Source of the DNA: Prevotella sp. E15-22
GTDB lineage: Bacteria; Bacteroidota; Bacteroidia; Bacteroidales; Bacteroidaceae
DNA: 64,000 nt
Assembly (NCBI RefSeq): GCF_023204875.1
Contig: NZ_CP096247.1
Coordinates: 434,001 to 498,000, forward strand
Reading direction: 5' to 3'
A program made the translations under genes and the position numbers. Every line of letters begins with the position of its first letter. The first letter of the stretch is position 1. The notes under the pieces are model-generated. The model was not told the origin of the DNA and did no database searches. It worked only from the letters and a program-made list of their open reading frames with translations. Shown piece after piece: positions 29,096 through 38,207 of this stretch.

Positions 29096-29851
29096 ATGAA
29101 CAAAATCGTATTGATTACTGGTGCCACAAGTGGCATCGGTCAGGCATGTGCAAGGAAATTTGCAGAGAATGGTGATAAACTGATTCTGACTGGCAGAAAC
29201 GAACATCGACTGGCAGAGCTTCGCAAGGAACTCTCTGAAAAGGGTACGCAGGTGCTCACCCTGGCTTTCGATGTGCGCGACCGTGAGAAGGCAGAGAAAT
29301 TCTTTCGTGAACTGCCCATCGAGTGGCAGGAGGTCGATGTGCTGGTGAATAATGCTGGCTTGGCACTTGGCTTGGAGCCAGAGTATAAGGGCGACCACGA
29401 CGATTGGGAGACGATGATCGACACCAACATCAAGGGACTGCTCACCATGACGCGCCTTGTGGTGCCTGGCATGGTCACTCGCAATCGTGGCCACATCATC
29501 AACATGGGCTCTGTGGCTGGCGATGCCGCCTATGCTGGAGGCAACGTCTATTGTGCCACCAAGGCTGCCGTCAAGGCCCTGACCGATGGACTGCGTATCG
29601 ATGTGGCCGACACGGCCATTCGTGTCACCAACCTGAAGCCAGGCCTGGTTGAGACCAACTTCAGTAACATCCGTTTTCATGGCGACAGCGACCGTGCTGC
29701 CAATGTCTATAAAGGCATCAAGCCCCTCACTGGCGACGACATCGCCGATGTGGCTGTCTATGCTGCCAATGCGCCTGAGCATGTGCAGATTGCCGAGGTC
29801 CTCATCCTGGCCACTCATCAGGCCAGCGGCAGCGTGATTGTCAGAAAGTGA
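29096..29851 (+). CDS. short-chain dehydrogenase/reductase (YdfG-like NADP-dependent hydroxy-acid dehydrogenase)
   Basis: 251 aa cytoplasmic SDR. Cofactor motif TGATSGIG at residues 7-14, NNAG in LVNNAGLA, catalytic Ser in GSVAGDAAY and the YCATK Tyr-x-x-x-Lys motif. It is close to the YdfG group that oxidises L-allo-threonine, L-serine and 3-hydroxy acids with NADP+; the true substrate here is unknown. It follows the esterase by 38 nt with no terminator between, so they may be co-transcribed. Hairpin repeat copy A begins 15 nt after its stop and probably ends the transcript. Confidence 0.9.
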   Translation: MNKIVLITGATSGIGQACARKFAENGDKLILTGRNEHRLAELRKELSEKGTQVLTLAFDVRDREKAEKFFRELPIEWQEVDVLVNNAGLALGLEPEYKGDHDDWETMIDTNIKGLLTMTRLVVPGMVTRNRGHIINMGSVAGDAAYAGGNVYCATKAAVKALTDGLRIDVADTAIRVTNLKPGLVETNFSNIRFHGDSDRAANVYKGIKPLTGDDIADVAVYAANAPEHVQIAEVLILATHQASGSVIVRK

Positions 29852-29866
29852 TTTTGAAATTCTGTA

Positions 29867-29914
29867 CCTTCTCACCTCACCGTGGTGAATGCCTCGTTGA
29901 GGGAGAAGGTTTTG
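29867..29914 (+). repeat. interspersed hairpin repeat, copy A
   Basis: 43-bp core (29867-29909) beginning CCTTCTCACC and ending GAGGGAGAAGG, followed by TTTT. Its ends pair as a 12-bp stem with one bulged A, leaving an 18-nt loop that is identical in all three copies in the window. The T-run suggests terminator function after the dehydrogenase gene. See copies at 32750 and 42153. Confidence 0.85.
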
Positions 29915-29949
29915 TCTATATTTTTGTTTTGTTAATGTTTGTATAAATA

Positions 29950-29981
29950 TTTGGTCGCTACAGCATAATTTTTTATATTTG
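29950..29981 (+). promoter_or_regulatory. promoter of the LRR protein gene
   Basis: TTTG at 29950-29953 and TATATTTG at 29974-29981 are separated by exactly 20 bp, a canonical Bacteroidetes promoter. The predicted leader is about 65 nt. Confidence 0.75.
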
Positions 29982-30049
29982 CAACGAATATTCGTATTTA
30001 ACTAAAAACATAAAACGACTTTTAACCAAATCAAACAACCATATAAAAT

Positions 30050-31507
30050 ATGATGCGCCCTATTATAATAATGGTATCATTTTTGTGTTACTTTCTTGCT
30101 CCAGCCTGTGGACAAGATTGTTTCATGGAAAATGGTTTTGTCTATGCCTTGCAGAAAAACCCTGGTACTGTGACGCTGACAGGATACGAACATTCATTGC
30201 TGTCTGATGGTGGGCACGCTCTTCGTATTCCTTCTGAAGTTTCTCATGAGAATAAGCGTTATAGAGTGCTTCGCATTGAGGACAGGGCATTAGCCAACCT
30301 TTCTGATGTGGAGTCAATTGTCGTAGAAGATGGTGTAGAGACAATAGGAAACGACGCTTTTGAGCATTGCATCAATCTAAAGTCAATCAACCTTCCTGCA
30401 TCATTAATGGGAATAGGAGAAGGGGTGTTTGGTAGCTGCTATAGTCTGCGAACGATTGTTGTAGATCCTCTCAACGAGAATTTTGATTCGCGCGAAGGCT
30501 CTAATGCCATCTTGGCTGGCGACGAACTGCTTGCCGCATGTCCAAACACAAAGATACCTTCGTCTGTTAAAAGCATTGGTGCGAATGCCTTTTTTCATTG
30601 TAACACCTTGGAGGAACTCGTTATTCCTGAGGGCGTTGAAAAGATTGGTTATGGAGCGTTCTTTGGATGCAGTAGTCTGAAACGCGTTTCTTTGCCAGAA
30701 TCGCTTCGAAAAATATATCCAGAAGTTTTTTGTGGATGTAATTCGTTGGACTCTATCTACATTCCTAAAAATGTGAAAGAGATACTTGGTAATAACATCT
30801 TTCTTGTTTGTAATCGTCTTCGCTCCATTACTGTCGATAAAAATAATGCCGTTTTTGATTCTCGAGACAACTGTAATGCCATCGTCAGAAAGAAGGATTC
30901 CACATTGATTGCAAGTTGCGTTACTACAACTATCGTAGAAGGAATTAAAAGATTAGGAGATGGTTGCTTCTATGGTGTCAACCTGCATACCATTAGAATT
31001 CCCAAGTCTGTAGAGCACCTTTCTGGTAAATCATTCTCTGGATGTTATGAGATTGATTCTTTCTTTGTGGACTCTGCCAATGCCTTCTTTATGTCTCCCA
31101 AGGGGACGAATGCTATCCTGACAAAGGATGGAAAGACACTTGTTGCAGGCTGTCGTACAACAGAGATGCCAAAAGGCGTAGAGAGAATTGGTGAGTCGGC
31201 TTTTGAAGGTCGATATTCGAAGCTCATGTTAAATTTGCCAAAGGGATTAAAGACAATAGATGCTTTTGCATTTAACGGTTGTGATGCCATAAGCGAGGTC
31301 ATCATCCCTTCTTCTGTTGAATCACTTTCTCCCTATATGTTCCTTAATTGTCGTCATCTCAAAGTGCTACAACTGCTTGCTCCTGTTGAGAAAATCCCCC
31401 TTGCAGCTTTCAGTGGTTGCACAAGTTTGTCTGTCGTTAGCCTTCCTGAGGGCATTAAGGAGATAGATAGCAAAGCCTTTGATGGTTGTCCATATAAAAT
31501 TAGATGA
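30050..31507 (+). CDS. BspA-type leucine-rich repeat surface protein
   Basis: 485 aa with an N-terminal signal sequence (hydrophobic to about residue 20, ...APACGQ). About nine LRR_5/BspA-like repeats follow, each with the I..xAFxxCxxLxxIxLPxxxxxIG pattern (for example IGNDAFEHCINLKSINLP and IGYGAFFGCSSLKRVSLP), interrupted by DSRE/SNAIL-type spacers. BspA-family proteins are exported surface proteins implicated in binding host or other bacterial proteins; no ligand can be inferred here. No C-terminal sorting domain is evident. First gene of the A+T-rich accessory region, 31 nt before the first small lipoprotein gene. Confidence 0.88.
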   Translation: MMRPIIIMVSFLCYFLAPACGQDCFMENGFVYALQKNPGTVTLTGYEHSLLSDGGHALRIPSEVSHENKRYRVLRIEDRALANLSDVESIVVEDGVETIGNDAFEHCINLKSINLPASLMGIGEGVFGSCYSLRTIVVDPLNENFDSREGSNAILAGDELLAACPNTKIPSSVKSIGANAFFHCNTLEELVIPEGVEKIGYGAFFGCSSLKRVSLPESLRKIYPEVFCGCNSLDSIYIPKNVKEILGNNIFLVCNRLRSITVDKNNAVFDSRDNCNAIVRKKDSTLIASCVTTTIVEGIKRLGDGCFYGVNLHTIRIPKSVEHLSGKSFSGCYEIDSFFVDSANAFFMSPKGTNAILTKDGKTLVAGCRTTEMPKGVERIGESAFEGRYSKLMLNLPKGLKTIDAFAFNGCDAISEVIIPSSVESLSPYMFLNCRHLKVLQLLAPVEKIPLAAFSGCTSLSVVSLPEGIKEIDSKAFDGCPYKIR

Positions 31508-31538
31508 AACATATTATTAACTAACTCATATTATCATT

Positions 31539-32231
31539 ATGAAAACAAAAAATCTTTTGCTTGCCACGATGCTTATTGGAGCATTGTATGTGGTCTCTTG
31601 TGGAACAAAATATGTGACCACGGAGCAAGTAATCAATAACATTGATTCTCTGTCAAGCAGATATTATGTGAATTATAAACCAAATGTAGACTATTTGAAT
31701 AGTCATCCACTTAAAAAGATTGAGAAAGATAGTTTGGTGGCCATCATTTTAAAGTCATCTCCTGCTATGCAAAAAAGTGAGACTGTTTCAAATCAGTTTG
31801 GAACATTCTCTCCACGTCCTATTGTTACAAAAGAAGACTCCTTTAATCTGATGTGCTTATGTGACTCCTTAATAGATTATAGACCAGTAGATATTAGTTG
31901 GTATCATAATACCATAGATATATCAGACCAATACTCACTGAGTTACAATCTTGGCTTCTATGGATTAAAAGAAGGAAATATGCGCCCAATACTAAATGAG
32001 AATTTTCGCGCCGATGTTATTAACAAAAAGACGGGTGAAAAGACTCAATTAGAACTGAAGGAGCTTTCGTATGGTCAATTGAATAAAACTCCATTGGTAT
32101 ATGCCTTTGCCTTTTGGGTGGAATTTGAGGAACATCGCTATCTGATTCATGGTATGCATGATGTCCGTATCTATCATGATAAATTGGAAAAGAAAATGGC
32201 TTTTACAGATGGATGTTATATGATTAGATAA
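31539..32231 (+). CDS. small-lipoprotein family member 1 (long form)
   Basis: 230 aa. Signal MKTKNLLLATMLIGALYVVSC with lipobox VVSC, followed by GTK, shared with the other family members. Its C-terminal half aligns with the conserved domain of the smaller paralogs: DQYSLSYNLGF matches ERYSLNYYLNL, LVYAFAFWVEFEEHRYLIH matches IIYASVFEVTHIDQHYILH, and a Cys near the C-terminus is kept (DGCYMIR against EKCYNV). About 70 extra residues precede this domain. No recognised family; predicted envelope lipoprotein of unknown role. Followed 38 nt later by paralog 2. Confidence 0.7.
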   Translation: MKTKNLLLATMLIGALYVVSCGTKYVTTEQVINNIDSLSSRYYVNYKPNVDYLNSHPLKKIEKDSLVAIILKSSPAMQKSETVSNQFGTFSPRPIVTKEDSFNLMCLCDSLIDYRPVDISWYHNTIDISDQYSLSYNLGFYGLKEGNMRPILNENFRADVINKKTGEKTQLELKELSYGQLNKTPLVYAFAFWVEFEEHRYLIHGMHDVRIYHDKLEKKMAFTDGCYMIR

Positions 32232-32269
32232 GGGCTATATAATGTTTTTAGAATAAATACACAATTATT

Positions 32270-32737
32270 ATGGAAAAAAAGCTATTGCTTGTCATGATGC
32301 TTTTAGGAGCATTGTATGTAGTCTCTTGTGGTACAAAACATGCAGTGACTGATTATACTCAGAAGTTGAATTTCTGTGCAGCGGGAGGAACTATTGATCT
32401 CAATGAACGTTACTCTCTCAATTATTATTTGAACTTAAATTTAGATTCCCATAAAGTGACGGTGAAATTCAAGGATGCAAAAGTGATTGACAGACAAACA
32501 AATGATACAGTCAATGTTGAGATGGAGAACTTAAAGTGTGCTCTTTTGTCTAATCGCCCAATAATCTATGCAAGTGTGTTCGAAGTCACTCATATTGACC
32601 AGCATTATATATTGCATGTTCTCTTTGATGATCGTACAATTTTCAATAAGAAAAAAGTAGAGTTCAAGGCCACAGAGAAGTGTTATAATGTTGCAGATCT
32701 GGACCCAAAGAGAATAGAACAGTATCTTGGGAAATAG
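32270..32737 (+). CDS. small-lipoprotein family member 2
   Basis: 155 aa. Lipoprotein signal with LGALYVVSC, then GTKHAVTDY. The mature domain (about residues 33-155) is almost identical to that of member 3 at 38955 (two differences seen), although their N-termini differ. It has the conserved pattern ERYSLNYYLNL...HYILHVLFDDRT...CYNVADLDPKRIEQYLGK, two conserved cysteines, and an NDTVNVEM segment whose D-T-V fits the Bacteroides O-glycosylation sequon D(S/T)(A/I/L/V/M/T). No known family. Hairpin repeat copy B starts 12 nt after the stop. Confidence 0.75.
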   Translation: MEKKLLLVMMLLGALYVVSCGTKHAVTDYTQKLNFCAAGGTIDLNERYSLNYYLNLNLDSHKVTVKFKDAKVIDRQTNDTVNVEMENLKCALLSNRPIIYASVFEVTHIDQHYILHVLFDDRTIFNKKKVEFKATEKCYNVADLDPKRIEQYLGK

Positions 32738-32749
32738 TCGTCATATGTA

Positions 32750-32798
32750 CCTTCTCACCTCACCGTGGTGAATGCCTCGTTGAGGGAGAAGGTTTTTT
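32750..32798 (+). repeat. interspersed hairpin repeat, copy B
   Basis: 43-bp core 32750-32792 identical to copy A, followed by six Ts. Identity with copy C continues for about 24 bp past the core (to about 32816), which copy A lacks. It sits 12 nt after a small-lipoprotein gene. Confidence 0.85.
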
Positions 32799-32955
32799 CG
32801 TAGCCTTTGGTCTTTACAGTCCCACCAACCCCCTTTGGGGTACGAATCAGGGTACATAGCGCCATGACGCATCGTTTATCTAAATTGCTTATATACAGAC
32901 GTATAAAAAATGTGAAAATATCACCAGGTTTCAATGTCGTTAAAATCTTTTTACT

Positions 32956-32963
32956 TATCTTTG
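32956..32963 (+). promoter_or_regulatory. -7 promoter box abutting the TPR regulator gene
   Basis: TATCTTTG ends only 4 nt before the ATG at 32968. The transcription start would fall on or next to the A of ATG, giving a leaderless mRNA. Confidence 0.6.
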
Positions 32964-32967
32964 TCAC

Positions 32968-34737
32968 ATGAAAAGAATCAACAGCTTTCTCATCCTGCTC
33001 CTGTGCTTCGCTTCATTAGGTTGCGAAGAACGTCAAGAATATCGTAATGCATTGTCTCGTGCAGAGGCAATGGTGGAAACCAATCCTGATTCAGCCCTTG
33101 TTGTCTTAGACAGCCTTAACGAATATTCGTCTGATTTCGATCGCCATTTCAATATGCAGTATCAACTCCAGCTGACCAATGCCCGCATGAAATCAGGAGT
33201 TTTGTTCACGACAGATTCTCTTACCTTGTCGTTAGTCGATTATTTCGATTCCAATGGTACTGATGACGAGCGAGCATTAGCATACTATATTTACGGTTGT
33301 TCTTTAGTAGACTTAGGTCAGGCACCAGAGGCATTGCAGGCATATTACACTGCCTTGGAGTCAATAGATACCACCATGGTAGATTGTAATTACAATCTAT
33401 TAAAAGCCATTTATGGCCAGATGTCTCTCATTTTTGATGCCCAGAACTTGCCTCAGGACGAGATTTGGGCATTGAATCATTATATTGATTATGTGAAAAA
33501 GACCTCGGATAGTGTTGATATCTATTTGGCGGAATACAGAATGACAGCCCCATACTACTTGTTAAACGAAATAGACAGCATTCTTGATCTTACAAAAGTT
33601 TTATATCATTCCTTTAAACGTATTGGCGCAGACCAGGATGCAGCCATCATTATGGGACCCACCATTCCATTATATGTGGACAGAGGTGATTTGGATAAAG
33701 CCAAAGAGTCTATGCGTATTTACGAAGAGGAATCTGGTCTATTCGAAAAGAATGGAACAATAAATAAAGGCTACGAAGGTTACTACGTTTATAAAGGTGA
33801 CTATGAATTGGCAATCAATCAATTAGACTCTGCAGAAATGTATTACCGAAAAAGCATTCCATATGATTATCTGACAGGAGCCTATAAAGGTTTGCTGAAT
33901 GTCTATAGAAAAAGAAACAACGTTGATTCGGTATATCATTTCTCTTTATTATTCGAGGCTGCTCAAAATGCACTTCACAAGCAGATGCGAACCACAGCCA
34001 TTCACCAGATGTCTGCCCTTTATAATTATAATAGGAGTCAGAAAGAGGCCGTGCAAGAACGCGAAAAATCGCGCATACTCAAAATGTATATCTTCTTCAT
34101 CACGAATATTCTCATTCTGATTATTGCTTTGCTAATATGGTTATATTTAAGAAATCAGAAGAGAAAGAAGCGCGAACTTGCTATATTAAAAACGAGATTT
34201 CATAATACTGTTACGGCTCATTTCGAGATTTCTGCGGAATTGCAGATGCTTAAGAGCAGGAATTACGATGGTATTATCGCAGAGAAGGAAATCAGGGAAT
34301 GCGAGTTAAAGAATGAAATAGAAAAACTGAAAATAGAGATTGAAAACTATCAGCTAGCCAAGAAAAAGGAGCCTGTTGATAACATAGATGCATTCCTCAA
34401 AAGTGGTATTGCCAAAACATTTATAGAAAAGGCCAGCTCAAAAACAGACAACTTGAAGATAACGGAAATACAGTGGAATCTTTTGCAAAGTCAGTTCTGC
34501 AGATGCCTTCCTGTTCTTTTTAAAACATTCTCTGAGGGAAAGTCTTTATCCTCATTGCAGCAGCAAATTTGTATTCTCCTTATTCTTGGCATCCCAGAAG
34601 CGTCAATGAGAAAAATGTTAGATTGCTCAAAAACAGTTTTTTCAGATGCAAAGTCCCGTTCCAATGTAAAACTATTTGGACAAAACGATGCACGTTCGCT
34701 CAAAAACAACCTTTTAAAGAGCTTAAAAGGGGCTTGA
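32968..34737 (+). CDS. TPR transmembrane regulator-like lipoprotein
   Basis: 589 aa. Lipoprotein-type N-terminus (CFASLGC, C19), then helical TPR-like repeats over about 22-345 (EALQAYYTALESI, GDLDKAKESMRIYEEE, GDYELAINQLDSAEMYYRKS). One transmembrane helix lies at about 372-395, a basic coiled coil at 396-465 and a C-terminal HTH-like region with SLQQQICILLILGIPEASMRKML and a 'CSKTVFSDAKSR' segment. This architecture is common in Bacteroides and Prevotella, where it is annotated as a tetratricopeptide regulator. Target genes are not known; the DUF3244 gene and repeats just downstream are candidates. A leaderless promoter precedes it. Confidence 0.8.
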   Translation: MKRINSFLILLLCFASLGCEERQEYRNALSRAEAMVETNPDSALVVLDSLNEYSSDFDRHFNMQYQLQLTNARMKSGVLFTTDSLTLSLVDYFDSNGTDDERALAYYIYGCSLVDLGQAPEALQAYYTALESIDTTMVDCNYNLLKAIYGQMSLIFDAQNLPQDEIWALNHYIDYVKKTSDSVDIYLAEYRMTAPYYLLNEIDSILDLTKVLYHSFKRIGADQDAAIIMGPTIPLYVDRGDLDKAKESMRIYEEESGLFEKNGTINKGYEGYYVYKGDYELAINQLDSAEMYYRKSIPYDYLTGAYKGLLNVYRKRNNVDSVYHFSLLFEAAQNALHKQMRTTAIHQMSALYNYNRSQKEAVQEREKSRILKMYIFFITNILILIIALLIWLYLRNQKRKKRELAILKTRFHNTVTAHFEISAELQMLKSRNYDGIIAEKEIRECELKNEIEKLKIEIENYQLAKKKEPVDNIDAFLKSGIAKTFIEKASSKTDNLKITEIQWNLLQSQFCRCLPVLFKTFSEGKSLSSLQQQICILLILGIPEASMRKMLDCSKTVFSDAKSRSNVKLFGQNDARSLKNNLLKSLKGA

Positions 34738-34825
34738 CGAATTTTGACGAACTTTTTTTATAATGCTCTGATAATCAATTGATTTTTCAGGGCATTATTC
34801 CTTTTTTGACGAACTTTGACGAACT
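34734..34825 (+). promoter_or_regulatory. paired 10-bp direct repeats flanking a hairpin
   Basis: TTGACGAA occurs at 34734, 34744, 34806 and 34816: two pairs, each with 10-bp spacing (one helical turn). Between them lies a hairpin with arms at about 34763-34772 (AATGCTCTGA) and 34787-34796 (TCAGGGCATT). The second pair ends 16 bp before the -33 box of the DUF3244 gene. The first repeat covers the stop codon of the regulator gene. This looks like an operator array plus a terminator; the binding protein is unknown. Confidence 0.55.
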
Positions 34826-34841
34826 AAATTTTTTCAAAACA

Positions 34842-34873
34842 TTTGGAGTATATATTGATTTTGTTTACTTTTG
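34842..34873 (+). promoter_or_regulatory. promoter of the DUF3244-like gene
   Basis: TTTG at 34842-34845 and TACTTTTG at 34866-34873 with 20 bp between, a canonical Bacteroidetes promoter. Predicted leader is about 28 nt. TTGACGAA direct repeats lie just upstream. Confidence 0.75.
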
Positions 34874-34905
34874 CGGCAATCAATAACAAACAAAAGACCA
34901 AAACA

Positions 34906-35280
34906 ATGAAAAAATTTTTCTTAATCTTTAATTTGATTTTTATGGTATCACTCAGTGGTATTGCTCAAATTCAGTCTGACCCCCAAAAGCAGGAAGTTGA
35001 GCTAAGTGTAAAGCCAATAGACCCAGTCATAATCTCGAAGCCCATCAAGCGAAGCCCTGCTATGGCCCCTTCAGTGAGTTTGTCGGATCATACATTATAT
35101 TTTAATACCTCTTGTGATGGTTACGTCCTGCGATTGGTCAATGAAGATGGTGATATAGAATACGATATCATTATTCCTGAAGATACAGAAACCCTAAGCC
35201 TGCCTTTCTATCTGGAAGGAGAATATGAACTCCAAATCATCCGTGACAACTATTGTTTCTATGGATATATAGAACTATAA
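34906..35280 (+). CDS. DUF3244-like small secreted protein
   Basis: 124 aa from ATG 34906, which gives signal peptide MKKFFLIFNLIFMVSLSGIAQ and lies properly downstream of the promoter; a longer frame would start inside the promoter. The mature part is a single small beta-sandwich (LSDHTLYFNTSCDGYVLRLV, EGEYELQIIRDNYCFYGYIEL) of the kind annotated DUF3244 in Bacteroides and Prevotella. Such genes often sit near TPR transmembrane regulators, as here. The function is unknown. Own promoter with direct repeats upstream suggests regulated expression. Confidence 0.7.
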   Translation: MKKFFLIFNLIFMVSLSGIAQIQSDPQKQEVELSVKPIDPVIISKPIKRSPAMAPSVSLSDHTLYFNTSCDGYVLRLVNEDGDIEYDIIIPEDTETLSLPFYLEGEYELQIIRDNYCFYGYIEL

Positions 35281-35370
35281 AGATTAGTATTTGTTTAGAA
35301 CAAGTATGCCCCTGTGATCCTAAAACCTATATAATGTTTCGTAAAATCAACTGGATACAAGTTAAATGAG

Positions 35371-38172
35371 ATGAGAAATAGTATATATCTTTTTTATATT
35401 GTTTTTACATGCATTGTTATTCAATCCTGTGATAGGGAATTGGAGAACGCATTAAACAAAGCAGGTTCAAATCGTTTTGAACTTGAAAAGGTGTTGGACT
35501 ATTTTGAAGAAAATCCAGATCCGTTGAAGTACGAGGCAGCGAGGTTCTTGATAGAGAACATGCCATCTCATTATCATATGGAAGGTGAGACTGTTGACAT
35601 GATGGACTCCATTTATCTTAGTGCATGTGGTGAAAGTCAGAATAATCGAACAAAATTCTTCAATGACTCTGCATTAAAGATAAATAACTCTCAGGCAAAA
35701 GTGGTCTATGATATCACAAAATTGAAGGCCGATTATCTGATAAAGGTTATCAATGAAGCGTGTGATGCATGGAATAACTCAACTTGGCACAAAGAATATG
35801 ATAAGTCCATTTTCTTTGAGTATGTTCTACCATATTGCTTATGTCATGAATCTATAAGTGATTGGCGATCAACCATCAACGAGGAATTTCCATTGTTTTG
35901 CCAAGATATTGCTATTACAAGAAGAGGTTTAGAACTTGAAGCAGAAGAAGCGCAATGTAATCAATGTGAAACGAGTGAATTTAATGGTGCTTCCAAAGGT
36001 TTGGCAGTAATCATGCCAAATAACAAGTCTGCAGTTAGTTTTACTATAGTGTCAGAGCGACAAACCCAAAAGCGTCTTATCTTGAGATATTCGTCTACGG
36101 CTCACCACTTGACGACATTAGTCAATGTAAATGGAATAGTGGTTGACACACTTCGTATGGCTCCAACGCGTAATATAGAATCATTTACAGAGAAGTGGTT
36201 TAATAAAGCAATACCCCTCAAGAAGGGAGAAAACACCATTAGTTTGACATGTGTTTCAGACACGATGTGTGTAGACTATATTCAGTTGGGAGCATTAGAG
36301 ATTTTCAATCATAATGATTTGAATGATTTCTCTGGATGTTATTATAGTATAATAAACAAGCAGAGTAATCATAGCATTTCGTTTGATACAACAGCTATAT
36401 CAATCAATAATACCATCCGTTTAAAGCCATATTCGTTAGCAGATAGTACACAATTGGTTAGATTGGATTATTCAGGATATCCATGGTGGAGAATTGGCTA
36501 TTACAGAAAGGATGCCATGGATTTGTGTCTTCAGATGGAATTTGGTACACCACGTACTTTACATCCTGGAACAAAAGTAACCATGGGTGAATATGTTATG
36601 AAACCGATAGATCAGTGGTTATTCATTCCTCTTGGAGATGATACATATCGTATTATGAACAAACATACTGGTTTTTTCCTCGATACACAGAAAGATTTAA
36701 ATACAGGAAATGAGATACTTGTTCAGAACATCTTCTCGGAGGATGACTCCCAGAAATGGATACTAAGAAAACAAGGTGCACACATTTACACAGACAATTT
36801 CTTTAAGGTAAATTCGTCTATCTCTGAGGCCATGAGGGTCTTTGACTTGACTCATCAGTTTGAATATTTTATCTATGGCAATCCGTATGGAACTAAAGGA
36901 AGCTCTTTGTTTAAGTCTAAAAGTGGAAAGTGTGCCGACGAGACAAGTTTTTCTATTTATCTTTGTCGCCATCTTGGCATCCCCTCTGCATATGATTTTA
37001 CGCCACATTGGGGGAATCGTAGCAGCAGCCATTCTTGGAGTGTTCTGATAGATAAAGATGGGAAGTCAGTTCCGTTCTATATGGGTAATTTCCCTGGAGA
37101 TACAGCTCATTATTTTCATTCGTATATTAAGCCTAAGGTGTTTCGCTATCGATATAGTCTCAATGATCAAATGATTAAAGACTTAAAACACGAACAATCT
37201 GTTCCTCAACTCTTTGAACAACCTCATTACACAGATGTTACTGAGGAATATTGTAAGACTGTTGATGTGGAACGTCTTGTGCCAGATGAGTATAAAGGGA
37301 AAAGGGTGGCATATATCTGCGTATTTGACAATCGTGATTGGGTTCCAGTCCATTATGGTACAATAAAGAAAGGACGAGTTACGTTCAAGGCCATGGGATG
37401 CGGCATTGTATATATGGCAGGATTTTATGAGGATGGTGTCATTGTGCCTTTTGGTCATCCATTCTTGATAGACAATGATGGTAAGGTGAGAGATATTATT
37501 CCAAAGTCCAATAAACGTATAGCGATGCAACTGCTGAGGAAATACCCCTTCATGGGCGCACAAGACTTCTTTAATAGCCGTATGAATGGAGGACAGTTCC
37601 AAGGCTCTTGCAATTCTAATTTCTCAGATAGCATAGTATTGTATACCCACAAGGGCATCACAAATGGCAATTGGTATGATGTCCGTATAATGTCGGATAA
37701 GAAATTCAAGTACCTGCGCTATATGGGAAGCAAAGGCTCTTTCTGTAATATTAATGAGTTAGAGTTCTATGGGCCAGACGGAAAGAAACTCGAAGGTAAG
37801 ATTATCGGTACAGAAGGTGAAGGATGGGCAAGAAAGGAGAATGTCTTCGATGGTAATATCCTGACAGGATTTGGTGGCCTTAGTCCAGATGGCAATTGGG
37901 TTGGATTGCAACTCAATAAACCTTCTCAGGTTTCACGTATTCGTTATATAGGTCGTAATGATGGTAATTGTGTGGAAATAGGTGATGAATATGAGTTGTA
38001 CTATTGGAGTCCAGATAGCGATTGGGAGTTACTTGACACTCAGAAGGCCACAAGCAACATCCTTACATTCCTAAATATTCCTTCTAACGGTCTTTATATT
38101 TTGAAAGACGTCACTAAAGGTGTTGAGGAACGGATTTTTACGTATGAGAATAACAAACAGGTCTGGTGGTAA
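35371..38172 (+). CDS. multidomain lipoprotein with transglutaminase-like core, ricin-like and discoidin-like domains
   Basis: 933 aa. Lipobox VIQSC (C20). Residues 30-200 are helical; a CBM-like beta-sandwich lies at about 205-312 (NTISLTCVSDTMCVDYIQLG); a ricin-like lectin fold at about 320-468 (YRIMNKHTGFFLDTQ, SQKWILR). A transglutaminase-like core at about 500-575 has candidate catalytic residues C521 (GKCADETS), H554 (SSSHSWSVLID) and D561. A discoidin/F5-8C-like domain occupies about 755-905 (INELEFYG, WVGLQLNKPSQVSRIRYIGR). Probably exported and surface-anchored; it may act on peptides or cross-link proteins while bound to glycans. The substrate is unknown. It is flanked by lipoprotein genes of the accessory locus. 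Confidence 0.75.
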   Translation: MRNSIYLFYIVFTCIVIQSCDRELENALNKAGSNRFELEKVLDYFEENPDPLKYEAARFLIENMPSHYHMEGETVDMMDSIYLSACGESQNNRTKFFNDSALKINNSQAKVVYDITKLKADYLIKVINEACDAWNNSTWHKEYDKSIFFEYVLPYCLCHESISDWRSTINEEFPLFCQDIAITRRGLELEAEEAQCNQCETSEFNGASKGLAVIMPNNKSAVSFTIVSERQTQKRLILRYSSTAHHLTTLVNVNGIVVDTLRMAPTRNIESFTEKWFNKAIPLKKGENTISLTCVSDTMCVDYIQLGALEIFNHNDLNDFSGCYYSIINKQSNHSISFDTTAISINNTIRLKPYSLADSTQLVRLDYSGYPWWRIGYYRKDAMDLCLQMEFGTPRTLHPGTKVTMGEYVMKPIDQWLFIPLGDDTYRIMNKHTGFFLDTQKDLNTGNEILVQNIFSEDDSQKWILRKQGAHIYTDNFFKVNSSISEAMRVFDLTHQFEYFIYGNPYGTKGSSLFKSKSGKCADETSFSIYLCRHLGIPSAYDFTPHWGNRSSSHSWSVLIDKDGKSVPFYMGNFPGDTAHYFHSYIKPKVFRYRYSLNDQMIKDLKHEQSVPQLFEQPHYTDVTEEYCKTVDVERLVPDEYKGKRVAYICVFDNRDWVPVHYGTIKKGRVTFKAMGCGIVYMAGFYEDGVIVPFGHPFLIDNDGKVRDIIPKSNKRIAMQLLRKYPFMGAQDFFNSRMNGGQFQGSCNSNFSDSIVLYTHKGITNGNWYDVRIMSDKKFKYLRYMGSKGSFCNINELEFYGPDGKKLEGKIIGTEGEGWARKENVFDGNILTGFGGLSPDGNWVGLQLNKPSQVSRIRYIGRNDGNCVEIGDEYELYYWSPDSDWELLDTQKATSNILTFLNIPSNGLYILKDVTKGVEERIFTYENNKQVWW

Positions 38173-38207
38173 CGTCAGCCATATTATTACTAACAAATTA
38201 AATTATT

